This document shows, piece after piece, positions 9,595-17,846 of a stretch of DNA of 41,756 nt. The notes beneath the pieces are model-generated. The model did not search any database. It was not told the DNA's origin and saw only the letters and a list, made by a program, of their open reading frames with translations. Origin of the DNA: an uncultured Pseudovibrio sp. (GTDB lineage: Bacteria; Pseudomonadota; Alphaproteobacteria; Rhizobiales; Stappiaceae); NCBI GenBank assembly GCA_947502585.1, contig CANNAV010000022.1, positions 1 to 41,756 on the forward strand. The letters are read 5' to 3'. Position 1 is the stretch's first letter; every line of letters starts with the position of its first letter. Position numbers and translations under genes: made by a program.

Positions 9595-9664
9595 TGCGTT
9601 CCTGTGCGTTGGTTTGCGTTGCAGTGTTGACCTTTACTTGAACGGAAATATTGGATTACGGAGT

Positions 9665-10693
9665 TCAGATTTTCCGTGATCCGTGCTTTGCTTTCCATGT
9701 TGGTGTTGTATCACCGGGAAAGTGTTGTGCGCAGTAGACGCCGCGAGCGATGGCGCGGGAGACTGTTTGAGCAGCGTAAGCTCCCAGCTCCAGCAGCTCG
9801 AACACGGGGTCTTGCATTTTTCTTTTCCCGGTTGAGATCACGAAGAGCAGATCGCCGTCCATTGGTGTGTGTGATGGCCAGAGGGCGCGGGCGTAACCGT
9901 CGTGGGCGGCGGTGGCAATCCGTTTGGCTTCTGACTTGGTCAGGATCAGGTCAGTTGCGACAACACCGATGGTGGTGTTTGTGTTTGGGGACAAATCAAT
10001 TTTGCGGAGTGTGAACTTGGTTTGTACGGTGCGGTCTGTGCCTGACATTTCTGCTGGCCAGCCCAGACCGCCAAATTCTTTGTTCTGTTCGCCTGGTGCA
10101 GCCCAGAAATAGGGCGTGTCGCCGATGGTGGTTCGGCCTGTTGCGTTGACTGCGATGAGTGCGCCGATGGTACCACCGCGTGGGAGAGGGAAGGAGGCTG
10201 AGCCAAGTCCACCTTTCAGGTCAGCGGTGGTGGCGCCGAAGCCTGCGCCAGCGGTGCCGAGTTCGAAATTATCAGTTGCATTATCGACAGCCTCAATGCC
10301 CAATTCGCGGTAGATTGGATTTCTGCCCCATGATTTATCCCCTCCGTTGAGAAGATCAAATAAAATAGCTGTGGGGGTTATTGGAATGAAAGTACTGCCA
10401 ACACGGAATCCTTTGCCATGCTCTGCCAGCCGAAGCTGCACGCCGCTACCCGCATCCAGCCCGAATGCGGAGCCGCCAGACAGGACAAGTGCATCAACGG
10501 CATTGACGGTCTGCTCCGGCTCCAGCAAGGCAACATCACGTGTACCGGGAGCGCCGCCCAGTATGGCGACCGAGGCAACCGCTGGTTTGTCGGGAATGAG
10601 GGCGGTGACGCCTGATCTGGTCTTTTCACAATGGGCATTGCCGACCTTTAATCCTGGAACATCGGTGATCAGGTTGCGCGGCGTTGGGGACAT
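9665..10693 (-). CDS. P1 family peptidase (DmpA-like L-aminopeptidase/D-esterase)
   Basis: A 342-residue member of the DmpA/BapA N-terminal nucleophile hydrolases, which cleave themselves into two chains and then act on N-terminal residues of short peptides, amides or beta-peptides. Seen: the start ITDVPGLKVGNAHCEKTRSG near residue 8, VDALVLSGGSAFGLDAGSGV near 68-87, GAGFGATTADLKGGLGSAS in the middle, and the cleavage region PNTNTTIGVVATD near 235-247. One of the threonines in NTTIG should become the new N-terminal nucleophile (Ser in DmpA itself). The ATG at 10693 has CAGAGAG upstream; a GTG ten codons earlier has no clear binding site. It is cytoplasmic as no signal peptide is seen. The gene is bracketed by intergenic repeats A and B. 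Confidence 0.9.
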   Translation of the reverse strand: MSPTPRNLITDVPGLKVGNAHCEKTRSGVTALIPDKPAVASVAILGGAPGTRDVALLEPEQTVNAVDALVLSGGSAFGLDAGSGVQLRLAEHGKGFRVGSTFIPITPTAILFDLLNGGDKSWGRNPIYRELGIEAVDNATDNFELGTAGAGFGATTADLKGGLGSASFPLPRGGTIGALIAVNATGRTTIGDTPYFWAAPGEQNKEFGGLGWPAEMSGTDRTVQTKFTLRKIDLSPNTNTTIGVVATDLILTKSEAKRIATAAHDGYARALWPSHTPMDGDLLFVISTGKRKMQDPVFELLELGAYAAQTVSRAIARGVYCAQHFPGDTTPTWKAKHGSRKI

Positions 10694-10768
10694 GGGATCT
10701 CTCTGATTATTATCTAAAGGCACAGGCCGTGCCGCAGCGCGAAAAAGTCACGAGGAGGAACCCAGGAG

Positions 10769-10866
10769 CATGTTGCGTTCTTATGTATTCACGCAGCATG
10801 TCCTGACACCATATTTTCATGGGTTTCCTCATCAAAACCGGGGTTACTTTCGGGAATGCGCTCTAA
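10769..10866 (+). repeat. Intergenic repeat, copy B
   Basis: A second copy of the repeat in the same orientation as copy A: TGTTGCGTTCTTATGTATTC near the start, TCATCAAAACCGGGGTT in the middle, GGGAATGCGCTCT at the end. Copies A and B lie on either side of the peptidase gene. The rest of the gap to 10983 shows no gene. Confidence 0.6.
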
Positions 10867-10983
10867 CTAATTGTCTTTATGCATATCTTCGTTTGAAAAC
10901 CTGCAGGCGCATGCGGGCAAAAATGTGTCCGCGGCACCTGTTTCAAGTAGAATCTATCCTGAAAACCGGAATAGAAAATACTT

Positions 10984-11508
10984 TTAAACTGAATGGTAAT
11001 TTCGGTCGAGGTAGATCAGAGCAGGTGCAAACTCACCCAGACGTGCTGCGACCACTTCCCCAAACAGAACCGAGTGAGTGCCGACTTCAGTCACTTCTTT
11101 GATATGGCAATCGAAACTGACACGTGCACTTTCCAAAACAGGACTTCCTGTTACCAATGTGCCCCAGTTCTCTTTTGCAAAACGTTCTTCCATTGGCAGG
11201 TCGCCCTGGCCTGCAAAGACGTTCGACAAGTCCGTATGATCATGAGTAAACGTGTTGATGCAAAAAACACCATTGTCTTTGACAACCTGATTCACCTTTG
11301 CGCTGCGGTTGAGGCAGACGAGCAGGGTGGCTGGATCGTCAGAGACGGAACACACAGATGAAACGGTTGTGCCGGTGCGCCCTGCAAGGCCAGCACTGGC
11401 CAGCAAATGAACGGAGGCGCCTAAACGACTCATCGCCTCTCTGAATTCATGTGAGGCCAGACTTTTATTCGTATTTTCAGTTGGCGCCATGATTAAAGCT
11501 GTCGTCAT
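10984..11508 (-). CDS. Flavin reductase-like FMN-binding protein
   Basis: A 174-residue protein of the flavin reductase-like family (HpaC/RutF type), the small NAD(P)H:flavin oxidoreductases that supply reduced FMN or FAD to two-component monooxygenases. Seen: FREAMSRLGASVHLLASAG at the start of the domain, TGTTVSSVCSVSDDPATLLV near residues 45-65, CLNRSAKVNQVVKDNGVFCI, and VFAGQGDLPMEERF. The C-terminal GTHSVLFGEVVAARLG, then ALIYLDRNYHSV is the usual ending. The ATG at 11508 is preferred (GGAACG upstream); ATG 11490 and a GTG at 11553 are alternatives. No partner monooxygenase gene lies nearby, so the partner and substrate cannot be given. Confidence 0.88.
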   Translation of the reverse strand: MTTALIMAPTENTNKSLASHEFREAMSRLGASVHLLASAGLAGRTGTTVSSVCSVSDDPATLLVCLNRSAKVNQVVKDNGVFCINTFTHDHTDLSNVFAGQGDLPMEERFAKENWGTLVTGSPVLESARVSFDCHIKEVTEVGTHSVLFGEVVAARLGEFAPALIYLDRNYHSV

Positions 11509-12138
11509 CCAGTTCGTTCCAAGGTATTCCCATAGGTAATATCTGTGTTTCACGCTGAATAATAATCATCAGTGCTTTTCAGTCGCCCAAAAACCACTGT
11601 TATTTGAAATAGAGTAATTATAGCCATTTTCTGAGAAAAGCTAGTTCAACTGCGAAAAACTGATTAATTTACCAGTGGCGATGCTCTGGTTTTGAGGGTG
11701 CGTTTTGCTGTGCTGGAATTTTGTTGAAAACAGCAGGCCCAACACAGTCTCCACATATGGGCAGATCGGTAATCTTCAAAAAACGGGTGCCATCTTGCAG
11801 TTTTGGTCCGGGTATGGCCAGTACATATTTTCTGTGATATATTACAGATAAAACTTCCATCTGCGGATGAGGAAAATTCACGAATGGGTGACGGTGACCT
11901 GTTCTCGGAAACTACCCTGGTGGATTGTCGGGAGTAGGAATAAGCTCGAACTATGTATTGTATGAAATAAAAATGCGCCTGTCGCATATATATGACAGCA
12001 AAATTCCAATATACGAACTTATAAGTATGGATAATATACATACTGGTTGGCTTGCCATAAAAAAAATGGGTCTGAATTCGGAGGCGTTCAGACTGAACGG
12101 CAACTAAAAGCTGATTTCATGCGGGGAACAAAAAAAAT
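11509..12138. other. Long AT-rich intergenic region upstream of the liv operon
   Basis: About 630 bp without a gene I can support. It should hold the divergent promoters of the flavin reductase gene and livH. Two small dyads are visible: CTGTC/GACAG around an AT run at 11979-11998, and AGTATG/CATACT at 12024-12044 with a 9-base spacer. Both are plausible regulator sites for livH but neither matches a consensus I can name. Short open frames here have no SD and no recognisable content. Confidence 0.5.
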
Positions 12139-13074
12139 ATGGATTATTTTCTCCAACAACTTATCAATGGTGTGACGCTTGGGTCAATTTATGGTCTCAT
12201 CGCCATTGGCTATACGATGGTCTACGGCATTATCGGTATGATTAACTTCGCCCATGGCGATATCTTCATGGTCGGATCTTTCATTGCGCTTATTCTGATT
12301 GTTGCACTTGGCATTACAGCCGCTACACCGGTGCTTCTTTTGATTTTGGCTCTGGCCCTCGTTCTTGTTGTGGCTATGGCTTTGACGGCTGTTTGGGGGT
12401 GGACAGTAGAGCGCATTGCCTATCGGCCTTTGCGCGGATCTTTCCGTCTTGCACCGCTGATTACTGCAATTGGTGCATCAATTGCTCTTCAGAACTTTGT
12501 GCAGGTTTCCCAGGGTGCGAAGAATAAACCATTGCAACCGCTCTTTTCCGGCGGTTTTCAGCTGACCGATGGTGGTGCGGATGGCTCTGGCATTGTTGTG
12601 AACCTGTCTTACATCCAGATCCTGATTGTAGTTACCACGGTTATTTTGATGGGTAGCTTTACTTATCTTATCAACAACACCAATCTGGGCCGCTCTCAGC
12701 GTGCCTGTGAGCAGGACCGGAAGATGGCGTCTCTGCTGGGCGTAAATGTTGACCGTACAATCTCTCTCACCTTTGTGATGGGGGCGTCTCTGGCTTCTGT
12801 CGCGGGTCTTATGTTTTTGCTGTATTACGGCGTGATTGATTTTTACATCGGCTTCCTGGCAGGCGTGAAGGCCTTTACTGCTGCGGTCCTGGGAGGGATC
12901 GGGTCACTGCCGGGTGCAATGCTGGGTGGGCTGCTGATCGGGCTTATCGAAACGTTCTGGTCTGGCTACTTCTCCGTTGAATACAAAGATGTTGCCGCAT
13001 TTTCGATTCTGGCGATTGTTCTGATCTTTATGCCGGAAGGACTTCTCGGCCAACCTGAGGTGGAGAAAGTCTGA
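12139..13074 (+). CDS. livH: Branched-chain amino acid ABC transporter, permease LivH
   Basis: A 311-residue inner-membrane permease of the LIV-I type, about eight membrane helices. The family start is clear (QQLINGVTLGSIYGLIAIGY, then MVYGIIGMINFAHGDIFMVG). The cytoplasmic loop that contacts the ATPases is seen near residue 190 (LGRSQRACEQDRKMASLLGV). The C-terminal GGIGSLPGAMLGGLLIGLIE is also standard. An insertion rich in Gly and Ser near 135-152 forms part of the periplasmic loop. GGGGAA precedes the ATG. It is the first gene of a tightly packed operon: its stop overlaps the livM start. It forms the heterodimeric channel with LivM. Confidence 0.96.
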   Translation: MDYFLQQLINGVTLGSIYGLIAIGYTMVYGIIGMINFAHGDIFMVGSFIALILIVALGITAATPVLLLILALALVLVVAMALTAVWGWTVERIAYRPLRGSFRLAPLITAIGASIALQNFVQVSQGAKNKPLQPLFSGGFQLTDGGADGSGIVVNLSYIQILIVVTTVILMGSFTYLINNTNLGRSQRACEQDRKMASLLGVNVDRTISLTFVMGASLASVAGLMFLLYYGVIDFYIGFLAGVKAFTAAVLGGIGSLPGAMLGGLLIGLIETFWSGYFSVEYKDVAAFSILAIVLIFMPEGLLGQPEVEKV

Positions 13075-14408
13075 TGCAAGCAAGACAAAGAGACAGCTTG
13101 CTTGTTGCAAGTCTGAAAGACAGTCTGGGCGCTGCGGTTATTACGTTTGCACTTGCTGTTGTGATGGTTGGTTTGCGCGTTGACGTGGCTTCCGGCCGCG
13201 GTGCGGAATTGTTTTTGGAAAACCGTTGGCTCGCAGTTGCGGTCGCTGTGGTAGTCGTGTTCGCTGGCCGCTTTGCCATGAATATCTTCTTCTGGAAGCG
13301 GGACGACCCGCCGTCTCTGAACTTTTCCGGTTTACTGCCTGAGGGCGGAATAGGGGAGCGTTCCTCCAAAGCCATTAAATACGGCCTGCTCGTTTTGGCT
13401 GTGGTGCTTCCATTTGCGTTAATGTTCTGGCTTGGTGCACGTGGTTCCCGCCAATATATTGACCTTGCTATTCTGGTGCTGACCTATGTGATGTTGGGCT
13501 GGGGCCTGAACATAGTGGTTGGCCTGGCTGGATTGCTGGATCTGGGGTATGTGGCGTTTTATGCGGTTGGAGCTTACTCCTATGCATTGCTCGCACATTA
13601 CTTCGGTTTGTCCTTCTGGCTCTGTTTGCCGCTTGCCGGTATTCTGGCTGCGTTCTGGGGTATCATTTTAGGCTTTCCGGTTTTGAGACTCAGAGGGGAC
13701 TATCTTGCAATTGTGACACTGGCGTTTGGTGAGATTATTCGTGTTGTGTTGCTGAACTGGTACGAGTTTACAGGTGGACCTAATGGCCTTTCCGGTATTC
13801 CGCGTCCAAGCTTCTTCGGGTTGGAGTTTACCCGTGGTGAAGGCGGCTTTGCGAACTTTTTTGGTCTGGATTACAGCAGTATTCACCGCATCATCTTCCT
13901 CTACTACCTCATCTTCGCGCTGGCCTTGTTTACGAACTTCGTGACCATGCGCTTGCGCCGGATGCCGATTGGCCGTGCATGGGAAGCTTTGCGTGAGGAT
14001 GAAATTGCCTGCCGGGCTCTTGGTATCAACACAACAACAACCAAACTGACGGCCTTTGCTCTTGGTGCGATGTTCGCTGGCTTTGCGGGGTCATTCTTTG
14101 CAACGCGTCAGGGTTTCATCTCTCCTGAAAGTTTTACCTTCCTTGAATCCGCAATCATTCTGGCAATTGTGGTTTTAGGTGGTCTTGGCTCGCAAATCGG
14201 CGTGGTGATTGCAGCGATTGTGATGATCGGTGGCTTTGAGTTATTCCGCGAGTTTGATCAATACCGAATGCTTGTCTTTGGTATGATCATGGTGGTGATT
14301 ATGGTCTGGAAACCACGTGGGCTGATCTCAAGCAGAACACCAAGCGTGGCACTTTCCAAAAACGTTAAGGGCATTTCTGCCGATCTCGTTCAGGAGGGCC
14401 GCGGATGA
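13074..14408 (+). CDS. livM: Branched-chain amino acid ABC transporter, permease LivM
   Basis: A 444-residue permease. The N-terminal third (about 1-120) has two extra membrane helices and a soluble loop of the LivHM N-terminal extension type. The core follows: QYIDLAILVLTYVMLGWGLN near 129, VGLAGLLDLGYVAFYAVGAY, LRLRGDYLAIVTLAFGEIIR, and the ATPase-contact loop MPIGRAWEALREDEIACRAL near 300, then GINTTTTKL. Start and stop overlap both neighbours by a few bases (TGATG with livH, ATGA with livG), showing translational coupling. The C-terminus is short and polar. Confidence 0.96.
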   Translation: MQARQRDSLLVASLKDSLGAAVITFALAVVMVGLRVDVASGRGAELFLENRWLAVAVAVVVVFAGRFAMNIFFWKRDDPPSLNFSGLLPEGGIGERSSKAIKYGLLVLAVVLPFALMFWLGARGSRQYIDLAILVLTYVMLGWGLNIVVGLAGLLDLGYVAFYAVGAYSYALLAHYFGLSFWLCLPLAGILAAFWGIILGFPVLRLRGDYLAIVTLAFGEIIRVVLLNWYEFTGGPNGLSGIPRPSFFGLEFTRGEGGFANFFGLDYSSIHRIIFLYYLIFALALFTNFVTMRLRRMPIGRAWEALREDEIACRALGINTTTTKLTAFALGAMFAGFAGSFFATRQGFISPESFTFLESAIILAIVVLGGLGSQIGVVIAAIVMIGGFELFREFDQYRMLVFGMIMVVIMVWKPRGLISSRTPSVALSKNVKGISADLVQEGRG

Positions 14409-15250
14409 ACACCTGGGACAACAACCCTGTTCTGAAGGTTGAACACCTGACCATGCGCTTTGGTGGACTGACGGCGATCAACGACCTGAGCTTCAACGTC
14501 GGGCGTGGTGATATTACTGCGCTGATCGGGCCGAACGGTGCGGGTAAAACCACTGTGTTTAACTGTATCACCGGTTTTTATAAGCCGACTGAAGGCCGTC
14601 TTGTCATGAACCGTTCCAGTGATGAAAAGCACCTTCTGGAGCGGATGTCAGACTTCAAAATCACGGCGGACGCGAAAGTTGCCCGTACGTTCCAGAATAT
14701 CCGTCTGTTTGGCGGTATGACTATTTTAGAAAACCTTATGGTGGCACAGCACAATCGGCTGATGATTGCTTCCAACTGGACCATTGGTGGGCTGCTGGGG
14801 CTTGGTGGTTACAGGAAGTCGAACCTGGATGCGATTGAAACTGCCAGGTACTGGCTGGAACGTATCGAGTTGATTGATCGTGCGGATGCGCCTGCGGCAG
14901 ATCTTTCTTACGGCGATCAGCGCCGTCTGGAAATTGCCCGCGCCATGTGTACCGGCCCTGAACTTCTTTGTCTGGACGAACCAGCTGCTGGTTTGAACCC
15001 GAAGGAAAGTCTGGAGCTGAACAATCTGCTTCAGTACATTCGCAAAGAGCATGATACTTCGGTTGTTCTGATTGAGCACGATATGTCCGTTGTTATGGAA
15101 ATCTCTGACCATGTTGTGGTGCTGGATTACGGTGTGAAGATTTCTGATGGCACTCCTGAGTTTGTCAAAAACGATCCGCATGTGATCGCAGCTTACCTGG
15201 GGGTTGAGGATGGTGAAGTTGAGTTGGTTGAAGAGGAGGTGGGGCTATGA
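14405..15250 (+). CDS. livG: Branched-chain amino acid ABC transporter, ATP-binding protein LivG
   Basis: A 281-residue ABC ATPase, somewhat longer than the usual 255 because of an insertion near residues 65-85. Walker A is GPNGAGKTT near residue 43. The Q-loop region (VARTFQNIRLFGGMTILENL) is near 96. The signature is a LivG-type variant, LSYGDQRRLEIARAM near 172. Walker B is LLCLDEPAAGLNPKE near 190, with the switch histidine in VVLIEHDMSVVMEISDHVVV. The ATG overlaps the livM stop by four bases and GGAGGGCC lies just upstream. It pairs with LivF to energise LivH/LivM. Confidence 0.96.
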   Translation: MNTWDNNPVLKVEHLTMRFGGLTAINDLSFNVGRGDITALIGPNGAGKTTVFNCITGFYKPTEGRLVMNRSSDEKHLLERMSDFKITADAKVARTFQNIRLFGGMTILENLMVAQHNRLMIASNWTIGGLLGLGGYRKSNLDAIETARYWLERIELIDRADAPAADLSYGDQRRLEIARAMCTGPELLCLDEPAAGLNPKESLELNNLLQYIRKEHDTSVVLIEHDMSVVMEISDHVVVLDYGVKISDGTPEFVKNDPHVIAAYLGVEDGEVELVEEEVGL

Positions 15251-15978
15251 GCACAGGGCAACCACTCCTGAGCATTCGCGGTGTTAAGACCTTCTACGGC
15301 AAGATTCAGGCACTGAATGGTGTTGATCTTGATGTGTACGAAGGTGAGATCGTGACGTTGATCGGCGCAAACGGTGCAGGAAAATCCACCCTGATGATGA
15401 CCGTGTGCGGTACACCGCAGGCTCGTAACGGATCTGTGACGTATTGCGGTGAGGATATCACCTGTAAGCCGACCTGCGAGATTATGCGCACCGGTATCGC
15501 CCAGTCACCGGAAGGCCGCCGTATCTTCCCACGCATGACGGTTTCAGAGAACCTGCTTATGGGTGGTATGGTCGCCAGTAATGAGTATTTTGAGGAAGAC
15601 CTGCGCCGTGCGTTTGAGCTGTTTCCGCGTTTGAAAGAACGTCAGCAGCAGCGCGGCGGGACTTTGTCGGGTGGTGAGCAGCAGATGCTTGCGATTGCCC
15701 GCGCTCTGATGAGCCGTCCGCGTCTTCTGTTGCTGGATGAGCCATCTCTGGGTCTGGCTCCTATTATCGTGTCCCAGATCTTTGATGCGATTCGCGAGCT
15801 GAACCGGACCGATGGTCTGACCGTGTTCCTTGTTGAGCAGAATGCGTACCACGCACTCAAGCTGGCTCATCGGGGGTACGTGATGGTCAACGGCACAATC
15901 ACCATGACCGGCACAGGTAAGGAGCTTTTATCCCGTGAAGAGGTGAAGGCAGCTTATCTTGAAGGCGGCGCGCACTAA
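15247..15978 (+). CDS. livF: Branched-chain amino acid ABC transporter, ATP-binding protein LivF
   Basis: A 243-residue ABC ATPase of normal LivF length. Walker A is GANGAGKST near residue 38, the Q-loop/variable part reads GIAQSPEGRRIFPRMTVSEN near 83, the signature is LSGGEQQMLAIARALM near 140, and Walker B is LLLLDEPSLGLAPIIV. The usual C-terminal VFLVEQNAYHALKLAHRGYV is present. Its start overlaps the livG stop (ATGA), preceded by GAGGAGGTGGGG. The small membrane-protein gene follows 12 bases later. Confidence 0.96.
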   Translation: MSTGQPLLSIRGVKTFYGKIQALNGVDLDVYEGEIVTLIGANGAGKSTLMMTVCGTPQARNGSVTYCGEDITCKPTCEIMRTGIAQSPEGRRIFPRMTVSENLLMGGMVASNEYFEEDLRRAFELFPRLKERQQQRGGTLSGGEQQMLAIARALMSRPRLLLLDEPSLGLAPIIVSQIFDAIRELNRTDGLTVFLVEQNAYHALKLAHRGYVMVNGTITMTGTGKELLSREEVKAAYLEGGAH

Positions 15979-15990
15979 GGAGGCGAAAAG

Positions 15991-16350
15991 ATGGGTATTT
16001 TATATGGCAGCTCGATGCCTGCCTTTATCATGCTGGTTGTTTTTTTAGGCGGGCTGGCTGCTGCTGCGACGGGGCGCTCTGTTGCGCTCACGTGGCGGCC
16101 ATTGCTGATTCTGTTCTGGTTCGTCTTCCTGCTGTCATTGGCGATGCGGTTTCTGTCGTTTGCGCTGTTTGAAGAGCCTCTGCTCTCCATTCAGTACTGG
16201 CTGGTGGATTACGCCGTTCTCATCGGCATTGCACTGGCGAGCTATCGCATGACACGCACCAGACAGATGGTGACGCAGTACAGCTGGCTTTATGACAAAA
16301 CAGGTCCATTTGGCTGGAAGCTGAAGCCGGGTAAGCGAGATAATTACTAA
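15991..16350 (+). CDS. Small membrane protein of the liv operon (DUF6867-like)
   Basis: A 119-residue protein with three predicted membrane helices (about residues 9-28, 36-55 and 70-85) and a basic cytoplasmic tail ending WKLKPGKRDNY. It begins 12 bases after livF behind an AAGGAGGCGAAAAG binding site, so it is cotranscribed with the transporter. I believe it matches the DUF6867 family seen beside alphaproteobacterial livF genes, but that recall is not certain. No function is established that I know of. The position between the ATPases and the binding protein suggests a role in assembly or regulation of the transporter, which is inference only. Confidence 0.8.
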   Translation: MGILYGSSMPAFIMLVVFLGGLAAAATGRSVALTWRPLLILFWFVFLLSLAMRFLSFALFEEPLLSIQYWLVDYAVLIGIALASYRMTRTRQMVTQYSWLYDKTGPFGWKLKPGKRDNY

Positions 16351-16461
16351 TCGATAAAATACTTAGATAATTGTTGCATATTCGGTCAGTTCCGGGTCAG
16401 ACTGGTGATTGATCAGGCATCCTGATGATGAGTACGGAGAGGTCTCATTGCCGGAAGCATT

Positions 16462-16527
16462 GAGCAGGCGAGGGGTTTGCCTGTTCCAGTGGGAAGCGCT
16501 GGTGTTTCCCGCTCAATTTAAATTGAG
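16462..16527 (+). promoter_or_regulatory. Structured leader upstream of livK: two stem-loops and a palindrome
   Basis: Three dyads lie in a row in the 204-bp gap before livK. The first is an 8-bp stem (16462-16469 with 16479-16486, one G-U pair). The second is a 5-bp stem (16491-16495 with 16506-16510). The third is a perfect 16-bp AT-rich palindrome at 16512-16527. The palindrome ends 27 bases before the livK ATG and upstream of its GGGGAG ribosome site. None has a U-tract. They could be an mRNA-stabilising processing element that raises binding-protein output, or the palindrome could be an operator. Confidence 0.5.
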
Positions 16528-16554
16528 AAATACACCTGATTCGGGGAGTTCTTT

Positions 16555-17655
16555 ATGAAAAAATATCTTTTGGCAAGCGTTGCCGGTGTTGCTGCTATGG
16601 CAATTTCTGGTGCAGCTATGGCTGAAATCGCGATTGGCACTGTAGGTCCAATGACTGGTCAGTACGCAACCTTTGGTGCGCAGATGAAAGCTGGTGCTGA
16701 ACAGGCTGTTGCTGACATTAACGCTGCTGGCGGCGTGAACGGCGAGATGCTTGTTCTGGAAGTCGGCGATGATGCATGTGACCCTAAGCAGGCCGTTGCA
16801 GTTGCCAACCAGCTGGTTGGTAAAAACGTAGCCTTCGTGGCTGGTCACTTCTGCTCCGGTTCTTCCATCCCAGCTTCTCAGGTTTATGCCGAAGAGGGTA
16901 TCATCCAGATCACTCCGGCATCCACTAACCCGAAGTTCACCGATGAGCGTCCTGGTCCTGGCATCTACCGTGTGTGTGGTCGTGATGACCAGCAGGGCGA
17001 GGTGGCCGGTACTACGCTTGCGAGCGAGTTCGGCGATAAGAACATTGCTGTGATCCACGACAAGACCGCTTACGGTAAAGGTCTTGCTGATGCAACTAAG
17101 GCTGTGATGAACGCTGCTGGTAAGCAGGAAGCTCTTTATGAAGCCTTCACCGCTGGTGAAAAAGATTACACAGCGCTGGTTTCCAAGCTGAAGCAAAACA
17201 AAATCGACATTCTTTACGTTGGTGGTTACCATACTGAAGCTGGTCTGATGAAGCGGCAGATGGTTGATCAGGGCATGGAAACCATTCTGGTATCCGGGGA
17301 TGCTCTGGTGACTGATGAGTACTGGTCCATCACTGGTCCTGCCGGTGCAGGCACTTTGATGACCTTCTCGCCTGATCCGCGCAAAAATTCGGAGGCTGCA
17401 CCTGTTGTGGCTGCTCTTGAAGCTTCTGGCCAGACTGCTGAAGGGTATGCGCTGTATACCTATGCTGCTATCCAGACATGGGCGCAGGCTGCTGCTGAAG
17501 CTGGCTCTACCGACTACGACGCAGTTGTCGAAAAGCTGAATACCGGCGAGTTCAACACCGTTATGGGTGAGCTGTCCTTTGACGAAAAAGGTGATGTGTC
17601 TTTGCCAGGTTACGTCTGGTATGAGTGGAAAGACGGTTCCTACGGTTACCGCTAG
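16555..17655 (+). CDS. livK: Branched-chain amino acid ABC transporter, periplasmic substrate-binding protein
   Basis: A 366-residue type I periplasmic binding protein. The signal peptide spans residues 1-23 (MKKYLLASVAGVAAMAIS, then GAAMA before the cleavage). The mature protein opens EIAIGTVGPMTGQYATFG, the classical Leu/Ile/Val-binding motif. FVAGHFCSGSSIPASQVYAE near 93 forms part of the ligand pocket, and IAVIHDKTAYGKGLADATK near 163 opens the second lobe. Codon use is strongly biased to a small set, as expected for a highly expressed gene. It has its own ribosome site (GGGGAG) and a terminator 32 bases after the stop. Whether it is livJ or livK in the E. coli sense cannot be decided. 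Confidence 0.95.
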   Translation: MKKYLLASVAGVAAMAISGAAMAEIAIGTVGPMTGQYATFGAQMKAGAEQAVADINAAGGVNGEMLVLEVGDDACDPKQAVAVANQLVGKNVAFVAGHFCSGSSIPASQVYAEEGIIQITPASTNPKFTDERPGPGIYRVCGRDDQQGEVAGTTLASEFGDKNIAVIHDKTAYGKGLADATKAVMNAAGKQEALYEAFTAGEKDYTALVSKLKQNKIDILYVGGYHTEAGLMKRQMVDQGMETILVSGDALVTDEYWSITGPAGAGTLMTFSPDPRKNSEAAPVVAALEASGQTAEGYALYTYAAIQTWAQAAAEAGSTDYDAVVEKLNTGEFNTVMGELSFDEKGDVSLPGYVWYEWKDGSYGYR

Positions 17656-17687
17656 GGTTAAATCCTGAATTCTTTCAGTTTTCTAAG

Positions 17688-17717
17688 GATCCCGGAGCAG
17701 TGCTCCGGGATCTTTTT
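17688..17717 (+). terminator. Rho-independent terminator of the liv operon
   Basis: A 12-bp inverted repeat (17688-17699 with 17701-17712) is followed by TTTTT. The sequence is GC-rich and the functional loop would be about five bases. A second, outer 10-bp inverted repeat brackets it (17664-17673 with 17721-17730). Confidence 0.92.
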
Positions 17718-17846
17718 GTTAGAATTCAGGCAGGCTGGAAGGGTCCTGTTAAGGCTGAATGTGCCGGTCCATGAAAACAGGCTTCACGCGCCTGTGGGCT
17801 TAGAGTAGTGCGTGTGCACTGGCGGTTTCCTGGTTGAAGGTGCCTT

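Noticed and set aside
10770-11102. A 110-codon plus-strand open frame
   Set aside because: It lies mostly in intergenic repeat B and runs into the antisense of the flavin reductase gene.
11664-12041. A 125-codon minus-strand open frame upstream of livH
   Set aside because: Composition is not protein-like, there is no good ribosome site, and it fills an AT-rich promoter region.
16425-16463. A 12-codon ORF in the livK leader, considered as an attenuator peptide
   Set aside because: It contains no Leu, Ile or Val codons and there is no terminator with a U-tract after it, so classical amino acid attenuation does not fit.
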